A stretch of DNA of 64,000 bases from Helianthus annuus (GCF_002127325.2 NC_035435.2:107894382-107958381); one strand, 5' to 3'. Counted from the first letter of the stretch, positions 22,582 through 33,557 are shown. Numbers and translations are program-made. The notes: a model not told the origin generated them from the letters alone.

Positions 22582-23548
22582 CTAGTTGATTTTCCGCTCG
22601 CGCGTGGCGGCGGGGACCCAATGACTGCAAAACGCGTGTCGGTAACGGTAAGCAGATATCGAATATCAAAACATAAATAAAAATGTCGTGAAAAGGATAG
22701 TCACTCCGTCCTAAAAAAGCGATTTTAAATAACCTAATATATAATAATAGGACCCACACATTCTACACGTTGGAAATTCGGTTGTTTTCAGTTTAGTTAT
22801 TACGGTACTAACACGTTAAAATATGGATGAGCTCGATACCGATAACGGCAACGGAAGTACCGATCCAGAAAATCATCGAAATTAGGTACCGGCACCGAAA
22901 ATGCTCGGTACGATACGGTATGGTATGTGAAGGTAAAAATCAATAAATACAGGTATGGTGCTAGACCGATGTCGAACCGAAAGTAATATTCTGAAAAGGC
23001 CAAAAGGTGGGTACTAAATTGGTACCGAAAATGATTTGGTATAGTAAATTTGGTACCGATACGATACCGGTTTGATTACAGGATTTGATACGATTTGCTT
23101 ATCGATAATCTAAATATCCAAGTTAATTTTATATGCTACAATTCCTTCGTTATAGAAAAAGACAAAAAATAAAGCAAAATAAGTTGTTGTGTATATAAAA
23201 CCTCACTCAAACGAAATACAGTTTACTTACTGTGTGTATGAAAAGTAATCTAAACGGTGCAATTACTTGCATTGCTACGTTGCTACAGAAATTGATGAGC
23301 TCGGTACCAACCGGTACCGAAAATACCGTTATCTAAATCCCCAAAAGTGGGTACCGTTACCGAATATACCTGGTACGGTACCGGTCGGTACTGGTACGGC
23401 ACCGATATTTGAGGGTAAAAACCGATGAATACCGATACCGAAAATACACCCGATTTGATAAATTTAATACCGATACCGGTACCCAATACCATTCATTGAA
23501 TTCTATTTTGATTACTGCTCATTCTATTCAATTTTTAATATATAGGTA
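22582..23548 (-). mobile_element. Helitron-like element with GGTACCG repeats
   Basis: The 3' end on the minus strand is a GTCCCCGCCGCC...GCGAGCGG hairpin and CTAG (22582-22585) followed by T. A TATATATTAAAAATTG stretch near 23530-23548 resembles the 5' side of the related copy ending at 26598. The interior is dominated by degenerate GGTACCG-type repeats. Confidence 0.5.
22835..23495. repeat. Degenerate GGTACCGA/TACCGGTACC repeats
   Basis: Clusters at 22835-23080 and 23298-23490 are made of short, partly palindromic GGTACCGAAAATACCG-like units. The same units recur at 25918-26095 and 26195-26355. They make spurious long ORFs rich in Tyr, Arg and Val. Confidence 0.75.
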
Positions 23549-23703
23549 AATATATTATCTATAATAAAATGTGAAACAAAGGTAATTATTTATTTATTAA
23601 GTATTTATATAGTATTTAATTTAAAAATGTTTTATATATATTATTATAGTTTAACGATATAAGAACATTTATTTTCATTCTTTAACTTTTTTTTCCTTAT
23701 TTA

Positions 23704-24306
23704 CAGCGGCGGACTCATAAATTTTTTTATGAGGGTGCGAAATATTTTTAAAAATTTTAGACCCCTAAGTATATAAAAAAATTCGGTTCATATTGAGTCG
23801 AATCGGTTCGGGTCATGCAAATTTACAAAAATACATCAAGCTAAAATTTATATAATTATCAAAAACAAATCAAACGTCATTACAAACACATTTAAAATAT
23901 CGCCCCACGGGTTTACATTTTTTGAAATCTACCCAAAACATTATCTAGAGCTAGTTCCCTACTCATGGTTCTTATCATATATAAATTGCTCCATAAGTTC
24001 ATAAATCAACACTAAAGTACTAAACATACGAATCGCTCCATAATATTCAATTTTACTTTTCAAGCCCTAGTAATTGTTGACTACTTTTATCTTGTAAGTT
24101 GTAACAACAAAAAAATAATCTAAACAACAAAATCACCCTAATAAAGTCTAAAAAAAATCAAAAGACATAAAATTTCAAACATTTTCATCATCTATATCTT
24201 CTTCTAAAAAATAATAGTATAACATTAAAAAACAAAGGCGCCTTGTATTGTTTGGATTCCGATGGTTTGGTGGCCGGATATTGACGAATTCTGGCGAGAA
24301 ACTGGG
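23704..24306 (+). mobile_element. hAT element 5' part, truncated
   Basis: The text from CAGCGGCGGACTCATAAA onwards (GGGTGCGAAATA, ATCGGTTCGGGTCATG, TTTTTTGAAATCTACCCAAAAC) parallels the left part of the complete hAT element at 26943. Its right end is lost where a minus-strand LTR end begins at 24307. Confidence 0.6.
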
Positions 24307-24600
24307 TGTCACACCCCGACTCGTAGCGGAATAGTTAACCGGGGCAAGATCTCGTTGTTCATAGCTTATGACAAAATATTTAAAAGTTGCATATTATTAA
24401 TAATTAAATTGACAATGTCAGAAATATAAACAATAAATGAAATAACAAATTATATTTAAAATTTATAAAAGCTAGTTTTAAATAACTAGAATTATATAAT
24501 GTTTTAAAATGCATTACTTTTATCACCATTTTAAAAAATATTTAGTTAAATAATTAAAAAAACTTAGTTAAATAAAAAAAATATGTTTTAAATATTATAA
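24307..24600 (-). repeat. Fragment of a giant LTR (3' end, reversed)
   Basis: TGTCACACCCCGACTCG is the reverse complement of a GGGGTGTGACA LTR end like those at 4104, 10289 and 49721. No opposite end or matching CTGGG duplication is visible before the next element, so the LTR seems truncated. Confidence 0.5.
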
Positions 24601-24757
24601 GAGTTAATTGTGGGATTAGTTCCTATGGTTTCTTCAAAGTAACAATTTTGGGTACTAAGTTCTGTAATGACAAAAATACTCTAAGTTTTCAGTTAGTATT
24701 TAACAACTGTTAGCCTTAAGGCCCCAGGATGTTACAAAATCAAAAGTTAAAATGTTA

Positions 24758-25414
24758 GGGTGGAGGGTATGGTTCAATCACTCTAGGGTGTTTGAGTGAT
24801 TCTCTAGCCAATAATATTATGCCATGTCAACTCCCAATTCCACTCCCCATTTTGCCCTCAATCACCAGGTATGGTTCAATCACTCTAGGGTGTTTGAGTT
24901 ATATATTTTTTATTTTCTAGAAATTATAAATTATGCATAAATAAATAAAACATATTTTAAACTAAATAAAAGTACTTTTAATTAAAAAAAAACACATTAC
25001 ATATTTAAAACTAAAAAAATTAAACCATGGTGTTTATCCTCGGCTAGCGAAACCTTTTTTCTTGGGTTCACCTTTGTTTTGTTTATCCATGGTGTTTGTG
25101 GGTGTAGAAAGAGAGATGTTTTGAAAGAGTTGTATATTTTAAAATGATTAAAAATTGTGGGTTATATAAAAATAGAGGGCAACAGATTGTTTTTTTCAAT
25201 TGGGTTGTTTAACGGTCAAGAGGGCAACGGTCAAAAAAATATAATGCAACGGTCAAAAATGGTTCACCCTTCTCATCAATCAATTCGGTGACTATTCACC
25301 GAAAAAAGCAATCACCGTTCACCGAATGGGGGTCACCGAATTAGGGGAAATGGTTCACCGATCGGTGAATGGCATCCCCAAACCATTCACTGAAGCCATA
25401 CCATGTGTGCACCC
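24758..25414 (-). mobile_element. PIF-Harbinger deletion derivative, 657 bp
   Basis: The ends GGGTGGAGGGTATGG and CCATACCATGTGTGCACCC are inverted and flanked by TTA (24755-24757, 25415-25417). Inside, on the minus strand, an ATG near 25092 opens a short Lys-rich ORF1-like start (MDKQNKGEPKKKGFASR), preceded by an upstream region with AACCGTT/GACCGTT text like that before ORF1 at 16.75-16.9 kb. So it derives from an ORF1-bearing PIF element. A stretch with TATGGTTCAATCACTC is duplicated at 24768 and 24869. It is nested within another AT-rich repeat (24602-25495). Confidence 0.68.
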
Positions 25415-25688
25415 TTAGACTGTTACTTTAAACTATTAGTACATGAGGTTGTTACTTTCCACAAACCACAGAGGCTAACGGTGTAATTAATTCTATAGTT
25501 TATTTGGGTATATATTTGATAATTAAAATTGTAAAATATCAGTGATAGTATAATATTTAAAGTTTAAACATGCATCATCTTGATCGTTGGCCTATTTTAC
25601 ATTTAGTTTATGTGTATTTTGTGTCATTCAAACACCAAGAAAATGTAGTTAATTATTAATTAAATCAATATTTTTTAGTTTAATTTAA

Positions 25689-26598
25689 CTAGTTTTTTAT
25701 TATCGCCGTGTTGCGGCGAACGTATTTTGTTGTTTAGTCTGTGTTTACATATGTTTTGAAATCACTACGAGCGCGTTGCGCACGGAAACCGATGACAAGA
25801 ATAAAAAGAAAATATAGAAAAAAAAACACTAAAAGATAACCAAAAGAAAATCAGCCAAAAAAGTTGTATGGTAATAATGTTGTTCGTATGAAACCTGTGG
25901 TCAGAAATGAGCAAATGATACTGGGTACCGGTACCGAATTTCCCGAACCGAAAGATCTTAAGTACCAATTCGGTACGACTTTTGGCGTTCATGGTACTGG
26001 TTCGCTACCGTTTTTTCCCTTCATATACAGGTACCGTAATTGGTATTTTCGGTACCAGTACCGATTCGGTATTGGTTGGTACCGAGCTCATCCCTACATT
26101 TGAAACTAAAAAAAGAAATCATTAAAAGTTGAAGAAAATAAAAAAAAAGTTGCACGATACCGTTGTTTATACGACACCCGTGACCAGGAATAAGCAAATG
26201 GTACCCGGTAGCAGTACCGAATTTCCCAAACTAAAAGATTTTGAAAATCAATTTGATATCGACTTTTGGTGTTTTCTGTACTAGGCTGATGTCGGTTTTT
26301 AACTTTATGTACCGATAACCGTACTGGTATTTTTGATACCAGTACCGGTTAACAATAGCTTATCTAACTTAAAAAGTAAAGAAGATAATAAAACTATTAA
26401 AAAACTCATATGTATTATTATATCTTTTACTGTTTAAATCATTCTATTTATTAATATGTAGAAGAAAAATACCAGTACCGGTTAACAATAAGTTATCTAA
26501 CTTAAAGAGTAAAGAAGATAATAAAACTATTAAAAAACTTATATATATATTATAGAAGAATTTTTACTGTTCAAATCATTGTATTATTAATATATAGA
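25689..26598 (-). mobile_element. Helitron-like element with GGTACCG repeats
   Basis: Minus-strand end: CGCCGCAACACGGCG hairpin (25704-25718), then CTAG (25689-25692) and T. The putative 5' side (TCTTCTATATATTAATAATAC on the minus strand) is at about 26598. The last 260 bp are a tandem duplication (26337-26467 versus 26469-26597). Confidence 0.5.
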
Positions 26599-26942
26599 AG
26601 AATTCTCTATCAGTCCATCATAATTTTACTTAAATGAAATATTATCACATCATAATCGACCAACAGCCACCAAATTTGGTTAAGCATCAAAATTTCCACA
26701 CGAGGGGGCCTTCACTTATATGGTTTGAAGTCCAATCCATAGAATAGGATAAAAAGAAAAATCCAAAAATGCTTTTGATAAAGTTAAGATCATAATTTTC
26801 AAATGGGTTGCCTAACTAAATCAGATTTATATTATATGCTTTCTTACTGTTTTAACTTTTAAACACCATAAAGATAACCACATAGTGAATATTGTTATCA
26901 TTTTATTATACATGACACATCAAATTGAATATAATTTATGAT

Positions 26943-27939
26943 CAGTGGCGGATCCAAGAATTTTTCCATGGGGGTGCGAACCATTTTTAAAAATTTTAGG
27001 CCCCAAGGTATATAAGTAAAAAATCGGTTTGTATCGGGTCGGGTCATGTAAAACAAAAGAACATCAAACTAAATTTATATAATCATCAAAAATATGTCAA
27101 ACCATGTTACAAACATAATTAAAACGTCACCCTACGGGTTTTCATTTTTTGAAATCTATCCAAAACATGGCTCCATAACATATTATATAATATATCAACT
27201 ATTCAAGCCCTAGAAATCATAATGTAAATAACCCTAAAAATCATCTAAACAACATATACACCATAAAAAGAAAAAGCCAAACATTCTTCTCTAACAAATA
27301 TAACCCACCAGATCTACTGTATGGTGTATGCGGCTATAAAAAAAAGGCAAAATATCATCACTAACAAAATATAACCCACCATATAACATAATGAAAAACA
27401 AAACGAAGCACGTGTCTACTGTCATGGTTAGTATGCGGCTAATATCAACCAAAAAATCAACCAAAATTCATCAAAAATAACAAAGAAATTTACCCGTGTT
27501 CGATCGTCGGTGGTATGGTGGCTGATTACGGTGGTATAGAGAGATCGGGAGAGAATATGTAAGGGTTTTGGCTTGTTTATTTTATTTTAGTTTGAAATAT
27601 TGTTGATTTGTTGGGTTTGTTTATTGGGCTAAGACTTAGTAGTGGGCTAATTAAAGGTATTGGGTATTTGGGTTTAGTTATTTAGGTATTAAAAGTCATA
27701 TAATTTAGGTAGTATTTAAAAAAAAAGAGTTTACTAAAAAAATTAAAATATAAATTGATAACACTTTTTACCTAAGGGGTGCAGACGAAAAATTCCAAGA
27801 GGTGCGGACGGAAAATTCCAAGGGGTGCGGACGAAAAATTCCAAGGGGTGCGGACGGGATTTTCGAAGGAACCTAGCACTAATTTTTTTTTCCCGGGGGT
27901 GCGCCCGCCCACCCTGCCTTTGTCTTAAGTCCGCCCTTG
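26943..27939 (+). mobile_element. Non-autonomous hAT element, 997 bp
   Basis: The ends CAGTGGCGGA and TCCGCCCTTG are inverted, flanked by a perfect 8-bp duplication TTTATGAT (26935-26942, 27940-27947), diagnostic of hAT. No transposase ORF is present. Near the right end, about four tandem units of GGGGTGCGGACGAAAAATTC (27775-27860) form a subterminal array. Confidence 0.9.
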
Positions 27940-27982
27940 TTTATGATATGATTGTATATTTATTATTACACTTGAATATAAA

Positions 27983-28441
27983 TTAGGAAAATTGGTTTTT
28001 AATAAACCAACATTTGTCCCGTTGGTAAATAATAATCTTACCTACATAATTGGTATACAATAATCCTACCTATCAACATGTTGGTTCTTAATGAACTTCC
28101 GTTAATTATTTTTAATTGAAGTTAGTTTTTAAGTTTTATTTATTACACAAACAGTCCCTGTAGTTGTAATTTACTAGTTTTAACTATTTTATAAAATTTA
28201 ATTACATGGCCCTTGATGTTTTTTTTGTTTTGCAAAATAGTTAAAACTAGTAAGTTACAACTACAGGGACTGTTTGTGTAAAAAATAAAACTTAAAAACT
28301 AACTTCAGTTAAAAATAATTAACGGAAGTTCATTAAGAACCAACACGTTGATAGGTAGGATTATTGTATACCAATTACGTAGGTAAGATTATTATTTACC
28401 AATGAGACAAAGGTTGGTTTATTAAAAACCAATTTTCCTAA
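27983..28441. mobile_element. Fold-back MITE with arms of about 215 bp
   Basis: The first half (TTAGGAAAATTGGTTTTTAA...) is almost exactly the reverse complement of the second half (...TTAAAAACCAATTTTCCTAA). They are separated by about 30 bp near 28205-28235. It lies only 35 bp right of the hAT duplication. No coding capacity is seen and no clear target duplication, so the superfamily is not assigned. Confidence 0.8.
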
Positions 28442-28543
28442 TATACACTCCTTATTTTTATTACTTCTCAATTAAAAAAATATGAATTTGTTATTCAAGT
28501 GGTAAATATAATATAATTCGCAATATAATCATATCCCGTGTAC

Positions 28544-28673
28544 TTGATTTTTTTTAACGGTAAATTTCTTTTAATCCCTGTTATCTGTAGTACGTGAACC
28601 TAAGACCTCTCTCTCCTAAACCCAGATGTTTAAAAGCTTTGTCTTTACCAATAGACCACCACCCCATTGGGTT
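28544..28673 (-). mobile_element. tRNA-derived SINE, 130 bp
   Basis: Read on the minus strand: an A-box-like TGGTCTATTGGTAAAG, a B-box-like AGGTTCACGTAC, and the tail AAATTTACCGTTAAAAAAAA. The flanks TCCCGTGTAC (28534-28543) and TCCCGCATAC (28674-28683) form a slightly decayed target duplication. It is the same family as the SINE at 59105. Confidence 0.75.
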
Positions 28674-28683
28674 TCCCGCATAC

Positions 28684-29337
28684 AATTTTTATGAGTCCAT
28701 TTGGTTTGTATCCTTGTTAAGAGTTCTTGTTCACTACTTACAATTTTTTTCCGCTCTACTCCATAAAACTTACCATTTTGGCATTATTAGATTATGAGGC
28801 AGTGTACCAACGTTAACTAGATAATCCTCAATCGACAGAGTAGTATCATCATTGTGGTCGAAACATGTGTTAGCATCTTACGAACCCACCTGAAGCAGGT
28901 CTCTTTAGCTTCCAGCCTCGATCGATGTATATATATCTACACATGTTCGTATAAGAGCTTTTTTTGTAGTTACATGGACCTCCTCACGCGCCTTTGAAAT
29001 CAATTAATCATAATACCAGCCACTCCGTTATTTGTATTCCAAGATGAACGGAAGATGCGATTAAATGTTGCCATGAGGTTTTTTTTTTTTCTTTTTGTTT
29101 TTTTTTTTTACCATATGATAGTGAGAATGTTGGTTATATTGTGTTCTAACTACACATGAAGGTTGCCCTGCATGACATACTCATGGATCAGCTTCCTAAA
29201 ATCATTGCCCTTTTGGCTTTGGCATTGTTGAGAGGGTGGGGGGATTTTGAATTTAAAATTTAAAATTTCTTAATATCACCATTTGATATTTGTAAATATA
29301 ATTTTGAAATTTGAATTTTGTAAATATAAAAGAAAAC
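28684..29337. other. Intergenic, no gene
   Basis: AT-rich sequence with a T-rich run at 29078-29110. I see no supported gene or element boundary. Confidence 0.45.
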
Positions 29338-29340
29338 TAA

Positions 29341-29662
29341 GGGGCTGTTTGTTTACCTCTTAATGAGGTTCCTAATGGTTCAGACCTCTTATTGTTTCAG
29401 CACTTAATGGTTCAGACTGTTTGTTTCACGAGTAAATGTCTGAATGATTCAGACATTTGCCTCTGAATGATTAAGTATTATACAGAGTTTGAATGGTTAA
29501 GACCTCCAATCTGAATTGGTCAGACATTTGCCTCTAAACATTTAAGCATTATACAGGCTCTTAATGGTTCAGATCTCCAGATCTCTTACTGGTTCAACAC
29601 TTAATGGTTCAAACCTCTTATTGATTCAGCACTTAACCATTCAGATGTTGTCAAACAGCCCC
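29341..29662. mobile_element. Tourist-type MITE, 322 bp
   Basis: The ends GGGGCTGTTTG and CAAACAGCCCC are perfect inverted repeats flanked by TAA (29338-29340 and 29663-29665). The inside repeats CTCTTAATGGTTCAGAC and its complement many times. A hAT origin was considered, but no 8-bp duplication exists. Confidence 0.85.
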
Positions 29663-29665
29663 TAA

Positions 29666-30201
29666 TAACAAACAAAACCTCTGACCCACTCAAAACCATC
29701 CAACCTCATTTTTTACATAGATGAGGCATCATTTGATGCCAATATCGCCACACTCCAATGCTCAAGGACGCCCTCAAATGCCATGTGAGTCCAACGATAC
29801 TAAAAACGAGGACATTACCCATCAAACAACCATATAAATTATGAAACCTTAGGAGTGCTAGCTATGTGCAATATGTAATATGTATATGCATTTTCAAGAA
29901 CATAAAAAAGTTAGTTGAAAAATAAATCATTTTATAGTAAATGCACATGATAGTATATAACCAAAATGCACAACATATGTTTGAATTCTTAATATATTTA
30001 CGGTTCACCATTACAACCCAATCTAACCTAACCTTTCATTAATAAATTAATTTTTTTTCTCTTCCACCTACACTACACTACACAACCCAGCCAAATCCAA
30101 CTTTTCACTCCCTTCACAACCTAACATAAACCAATATTGGGTTGAGTTCATTGCAGAACTCACATTTTGTGCAAAACTAGTCAGAACTCTTTACAGCCTT
30201 T
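29666..30201. other. Intergenic, no gene
   Basis: Plain AT-rich sequence. I see nothing to annotate. Confidence 0.4.
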
Positions 30202-30732
30202 TGTCACGGAGTTAGTCTTTCAACTCGCGTGCGGCCTTAGAACACGATCTAAGTAAGCCTAGCCGACTTAGTGTCGTTGGGTTTTGGTTATAAAAGTTGC
30301 TAAAAGGGAACGTTGGATCGCAAGGAAGTTGCTTGTAATACTTGAACACAAGTATACAAGAGAATAGCTTTGTATTAGACAAAGAGAGTTTACAAGTGTA
30401 TGAAGTTTACAAGTTGCTAGGGATGCTTCAAATGAGCTCCCATGATCCCTATTTATAGTAGTTGCAAGACTATCTAGAGTATTCTTAATCTAGAATACTC
30501 TTTACAAAATATCAAGCCTAAATATCTAAGATATTTCATTCATAAATATCCATGATATTTTACTAAGTATCTAGAGTGTTCTTGGCTGATTTTTGGTCTT
30601 TCTATTGCCTCCAAGTTGCTGGAAAAATACGGATGGTTCCGGAGTCTTCCGAGCAGCTCTTGAAGCGTGTAGATGGCCCCGGAAGGTTCTAGAACACTGA
30701 ATTTTTGGGCTGAATTTTAGCGGGGCGTGACA
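30202..30732 (-). repeat. 3' LTR of the TR-GAG-like element
   Basis: A 531-bp LTR, same length and apparently same sequence as 31688-32218. It has a TATA-like TATAAATA on the minus strand (30457-30450). Just inside it, the minus-strand purine tract AGGTGGGGGAGGA serves as polypurine tract. Confidence 0.92.
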
Positions 30733-31653
30733 TCCTCCCCCACCTAAATTCGCAACGTCCTCGTTGCGATGCCCGGATGCCTCACGTGTTTTTGTGAGTT
30801 GTATTGCTGATAATATTTTGCCTCGGTTCTTTGACTTCAAGGGTGCAGTGTGCACTTTATCGCCTTTGATGATGTAGAGTGTGTTCATGAATGGTGCTGG
30901 CATGGCCTTTTGTTCTCGAAAGAAGTCCACCCCGAGCACAATATCGTAGTCTTCGATTGGAACAATCGAGAAGTGTAACTTGCCTGCCCATGTCCCGATT
31001 TTGGTTTTTACGCCCCAAGCGACACCTTCGATCGGTATGGGATCTCCGTTAGCGGCTTTAATCCAGCCTTCTTGAGTTGTGATTCTTAAGCCGAGTCTTC
31101 TCGCCTCGTTTGTTGACATAAAGTTGTGGCTAGCACCGGTATCGACCAATGCTTCTAAGGTTTCTCCTTTGATTTCTAGATTGACAAAGCGAAGACCTTT
31201 TCCCTTCGGATTGCCTACGACTGTTGTCGGGTTTGCTTGTGCTTGTTTGCAAATGTTTAGTTCCATTTGCAATTCCTTGAATTTTTCAGCAAACTTGCTC
31301 TCTATATTGCTTTGTACCTGCCCCAGCTCCTTCATAAACATCTCTTTTAATTCAGCTTGCATGACTTGCATAGCAAGTTTGATGTCGTCTCTTAACTCGC
31401 CGAGCTCGCTACCTATTTGTTCCAGCGACTCGTTAGTGTTTGTCTGGAAGATATCGACTTCAGCCTTGAATTCTTCAACTTGTGTCTTGAATTCAGCAAT
31501 CGATGTCTCCATGTCTTCCACACGTTTGTCTAAGCTTGCGACCAAGTCCTTGGACATGTCTCGATTCTTTCTTCCTCCTTTGCGAGTGTCATCGCGCCCA
31601 CGGGTTTCTTCTCCACCAGCCGTGGTTATAAGTTGAGTCTTATCATCAGCCAT
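30571..31653 (-). CDS. Coiled-coil plus retropepsin polyprotein
   Basis: The ORF starts at the first ATG after the primer-binding site (31653) and runs 360 residues, ending inside the 3' LTR. Residues about 35-150 are a charged coiled coil (KRVEDMETSIAEFKTQVEEFKAEV has the heptad pattern; repeats continue to FKELQMELNICKQ). A retropepsin domain follows with the active site LVDTGASHNFMS (about residue 170) and the second conserved block YDIVLGVDFF. The catalytic Asp is intact. The C-terminal 60 residues come from LTR sequence and are probably not selected. In full-length Ty3 relatives this region links Gag and Pol. Here it could act as an interfering or packaging protein; function is unknown. 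Confidence 0.82.
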   Translation of the reverse strand: MADDKTQLITTAGGEETRGRDDTRKGGRKNRDMSKDLVASLDKRVEDMETSIAEFKTQVEEFKAEVDIFQTNTNESLEQIGSELGELRDDIKLAMQVMQAELKEMFMKELGQVQSNIESKFAEKFKELQMELNICKQAQANPTTVVGNPKGKGLRFVNLEIKGETLEALVDTGASHNFMSTNEARRLGLRITTQEGWIKAANGDPIPIEGVAWGVKTKIGTWAGKLHFSIVPIEDYDIVLGVDFFREQKAMPAPFMNTLYIIKGDKVHTAPLKSKNRGKILSAIQLTKTREASGHRNEDVANLGGGGCHAPLKFSPKIQCSRTFRGHLHASRAARKTPEPSVFFQQLGGNRKTKNQPRTL

Positions 31654-31673
31654 CTTAGATGGATCGAAACGTC

Positions 31674-31685
31674 GCTCTGATACCA
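31674..31685 (-). other. Primer-binding site (initiator tRNA-Met)
   Basis: On the minus strand TGGTATCAGAGC lies two bases inside the 5' LTR. This is the standard complement of the 3' end of plant initiator tRNA-Met and fixes the element's orientation. Confidence 0.93.
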
Positions 31686-31687
31686 CT

Positions 31688-32218
31688 TGTCACGGAGTTA
31701 GTCTTTCAACTCGCGTGCGGCCTTAGAACACGATCTAAGTAAGCCTAGCCGACTTAGTGTCGTTGGGTTTTGGTTATAAAAGTTGCTAAAAGGGAACGTT
31801 GGATCGCAAGGAAGTTGCTTGTAATACTTGAACACAAGTATACAAGAGAATAGCTTTGTATTAGACAAAGAGAGTTTACAAGTGTATGAAGTTTACAAGT
31901 TGCTAGGGATGCTTCAAATGAGCTCCCATGATCCCTATTTATAGTAGTTGCAAGACTATCTAGAGTATTCTTAATCTAGAATACTCTTTACAAAATATCA
32001 AGCCTAAATATCTAAGATATTTCATTCATAAATATCCATGATATTTTACTAAGTATCTAGAGTGTTCTTGGCTGATTTTTGGTCTTTCTATTGCCTCCAA
32101 GTTGCTGGAAAAATACGGATGGTTCCGGAGTCTTCCGAGCAGCTCTTGAAGCGTGTAGATGGCCCCGGAAGGTTCTAGAACACTGAATTTTTGGGCTGAA
32201 TTTTAGCGGGGCGTGACA
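31688..32218 (-). repeat. 5' LTR of the TR-GAG-like element
   Basis: A 531-bp copy identical by eye to the 3' LTR. It ends next to the primer-binding site. Confidence 0.92.
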
Positions 32219-32489
32219 CTTTGATCTATTAATCAATGGCTAAAAATAAATCATGGTATAACTGTAATTAAAGTGAAATTTAATAGGTCATTTTAAATCA
32301 TGTAAGGGCATAATAGTAAAAATAACAACACTTGAATTTGGTAAAACCCAGTATATCCCGTTCTTTCCTCATAATCCTATATTCACGCACTTCTTTTCCT
32401 CCTGAATCCAATATCCACAAACTTTGTAGCCAATGATTTTATTATTTGTTTTCTCCATGCAGTTATTTTTTTTATGAATATTAAACCTA

Positions 32490-33130
32490 CACAGGACTTC
32501 AATTTCACATTTATAGAATTACATATATGTAAATGTACAAATAATTAGCAACATATATGTAAATGTTGGATGAATTTAAAATCTGAATTTACATATATGT
32601 AAATATGACATATACATGTATGTAAATGAATTATTTACATATATGTAAATGTTATATACATAAATTATAGGTCACTTGTACATATGTAATTTATGTAATT
32701 ATACATATTAAAAAAAAAAGAATTACATATAAGTGATTAAATTTATCATAAGTTACACATGTGTAAAATGTAACTTACGTACATGTAAAATAGTCGACTA
32801 CTTATATGCAAAGAGACCGGTTAACAATGTTCATTAACGTTCGAGCGTACGATATGAAATTATGCACGTTATAAAACTCAAAACGCTAAACACGCATGTT
32901 AAAAAAAATAAATCCGACATCATAAACTTGGAAGACTTCACAAACTCGGAATCTTCATTCTTTCACAAACTCGGGATCTTCATATTACGCACGTTATAAA
33001 ACTCAAAACCCTAATCTCACATGTTGAAAAAACATAAATCCGAACATCATAAACTCGGAAGAGTTAACAAACTCGGAATCTTCATTCTTTCAACATGCGT
33101 AATTATATTTTCAACATGCGTGACTTCACA
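32490..33130. repeat. TTTACATATATGTAAA palindromes and a 120-bp tandem duplication
   Basis: At 32515-32700 the palindrome ACATATATGTAAATG recurs about six times. At 32865-33100 a unit starting GCACGTTATAAAACTCAAAA and containing AACTCGGAATCTTCATTC is repeated twice with few changes. The region is otherwise AT-rich and shows no gene. Confidence 0.7.
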
Positions 33131-33393
33131 GCATATGCTCGTACATTCAACCATATTGTATTTTACACTTATAAATAAATCAATCACACAAACTTATAAA
33201 TTTAATAAAAAGAAACTGCACATGTAAATGTAAATAATGAATTACAGATCTATGTAATATCTATGTAAATAAAAGAACTGCATATTGTAATTAAATATAT
33301 GGAATCATGGCTGTAGTCTTTAAATATATATATAAAATATATGAAATGGAAATTATGGCCTATGTGAAAGGCTAGGTCTATTCGCACACGGCC

Positions 33394-33557
33394 TTTGTCT
33401 TTTTGCACACTCAAAGCGCCCCGCTATGGCCAAAGCGGGGCGCTTTGGCTTTGGTCAACAGACAAGGACTGACTTCTGTCAGTCCTTGTCTGTTGACCTA
33501 AGCCAAAGCGCCCCGCTTTGGCCATAGCGGGGCGCTTTGAGTGTGCAAAAAGACAAA
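33394..33557. repeat. 164-bp near-perfect GC-rich inverted repeat
   Basis: Arms 33394-33473 and 33478-33557 match at 79 of 80 positions around a 4-base centre TTCT. Each arm contains a smaller hairpin, CGCCCCGCTATGGCCAAAGC with its own complement. The long stem would extrude as a cruciform or give a hairpin RNA. Confidence 0.92.

Larger units (their letters stand above)
30202..32218 (-). mobile_element. Young non-autonomous LTR element, protease-only (TR-GAG-like)
   Basis: Two 531-bp LTRs (30202-30732 and 31688-32218) that appear identical by eye surround 955 bp. On the minus strand the element starts TGTCACGCCCCGC and ends ACTCCGTGACA. The flanks share CTTT (30198-30201 and 32219-32222). 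A primer-binding site complementary to initiator tRNA-Met and a polypurine tract sit in the right places. There is no RT, RNase H, integrase or Gag zinc knuckle, so it depends on other elements. Identical LTRs imply a very recent insertion. Confidence 0.92.

Noticed and set aside
24302..25926. Complete minus-strand solo LTR from 24307 to a second CTGGG
   Set aside because: The next CTGGG (25920s) lies inside unrelated GGTACCG repeats and no TGTTACA-type end precedes it.
23283..26103. Tyr/Arg/Val-rich ORFs
   Set aside because: They are readings of GGTACCG repeats.
29341..29662. hAT-type MITE
   Set aside because: No 8-bp duplication; TAA on both sides fits Tourist/PIF.
31079..31636. 185-codon plus-strand ORF
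   Set aside because: It is antisense to the coiled-coil/retropepsin ORF and has only shadow composition (Ser/Leu/Cys-rich).
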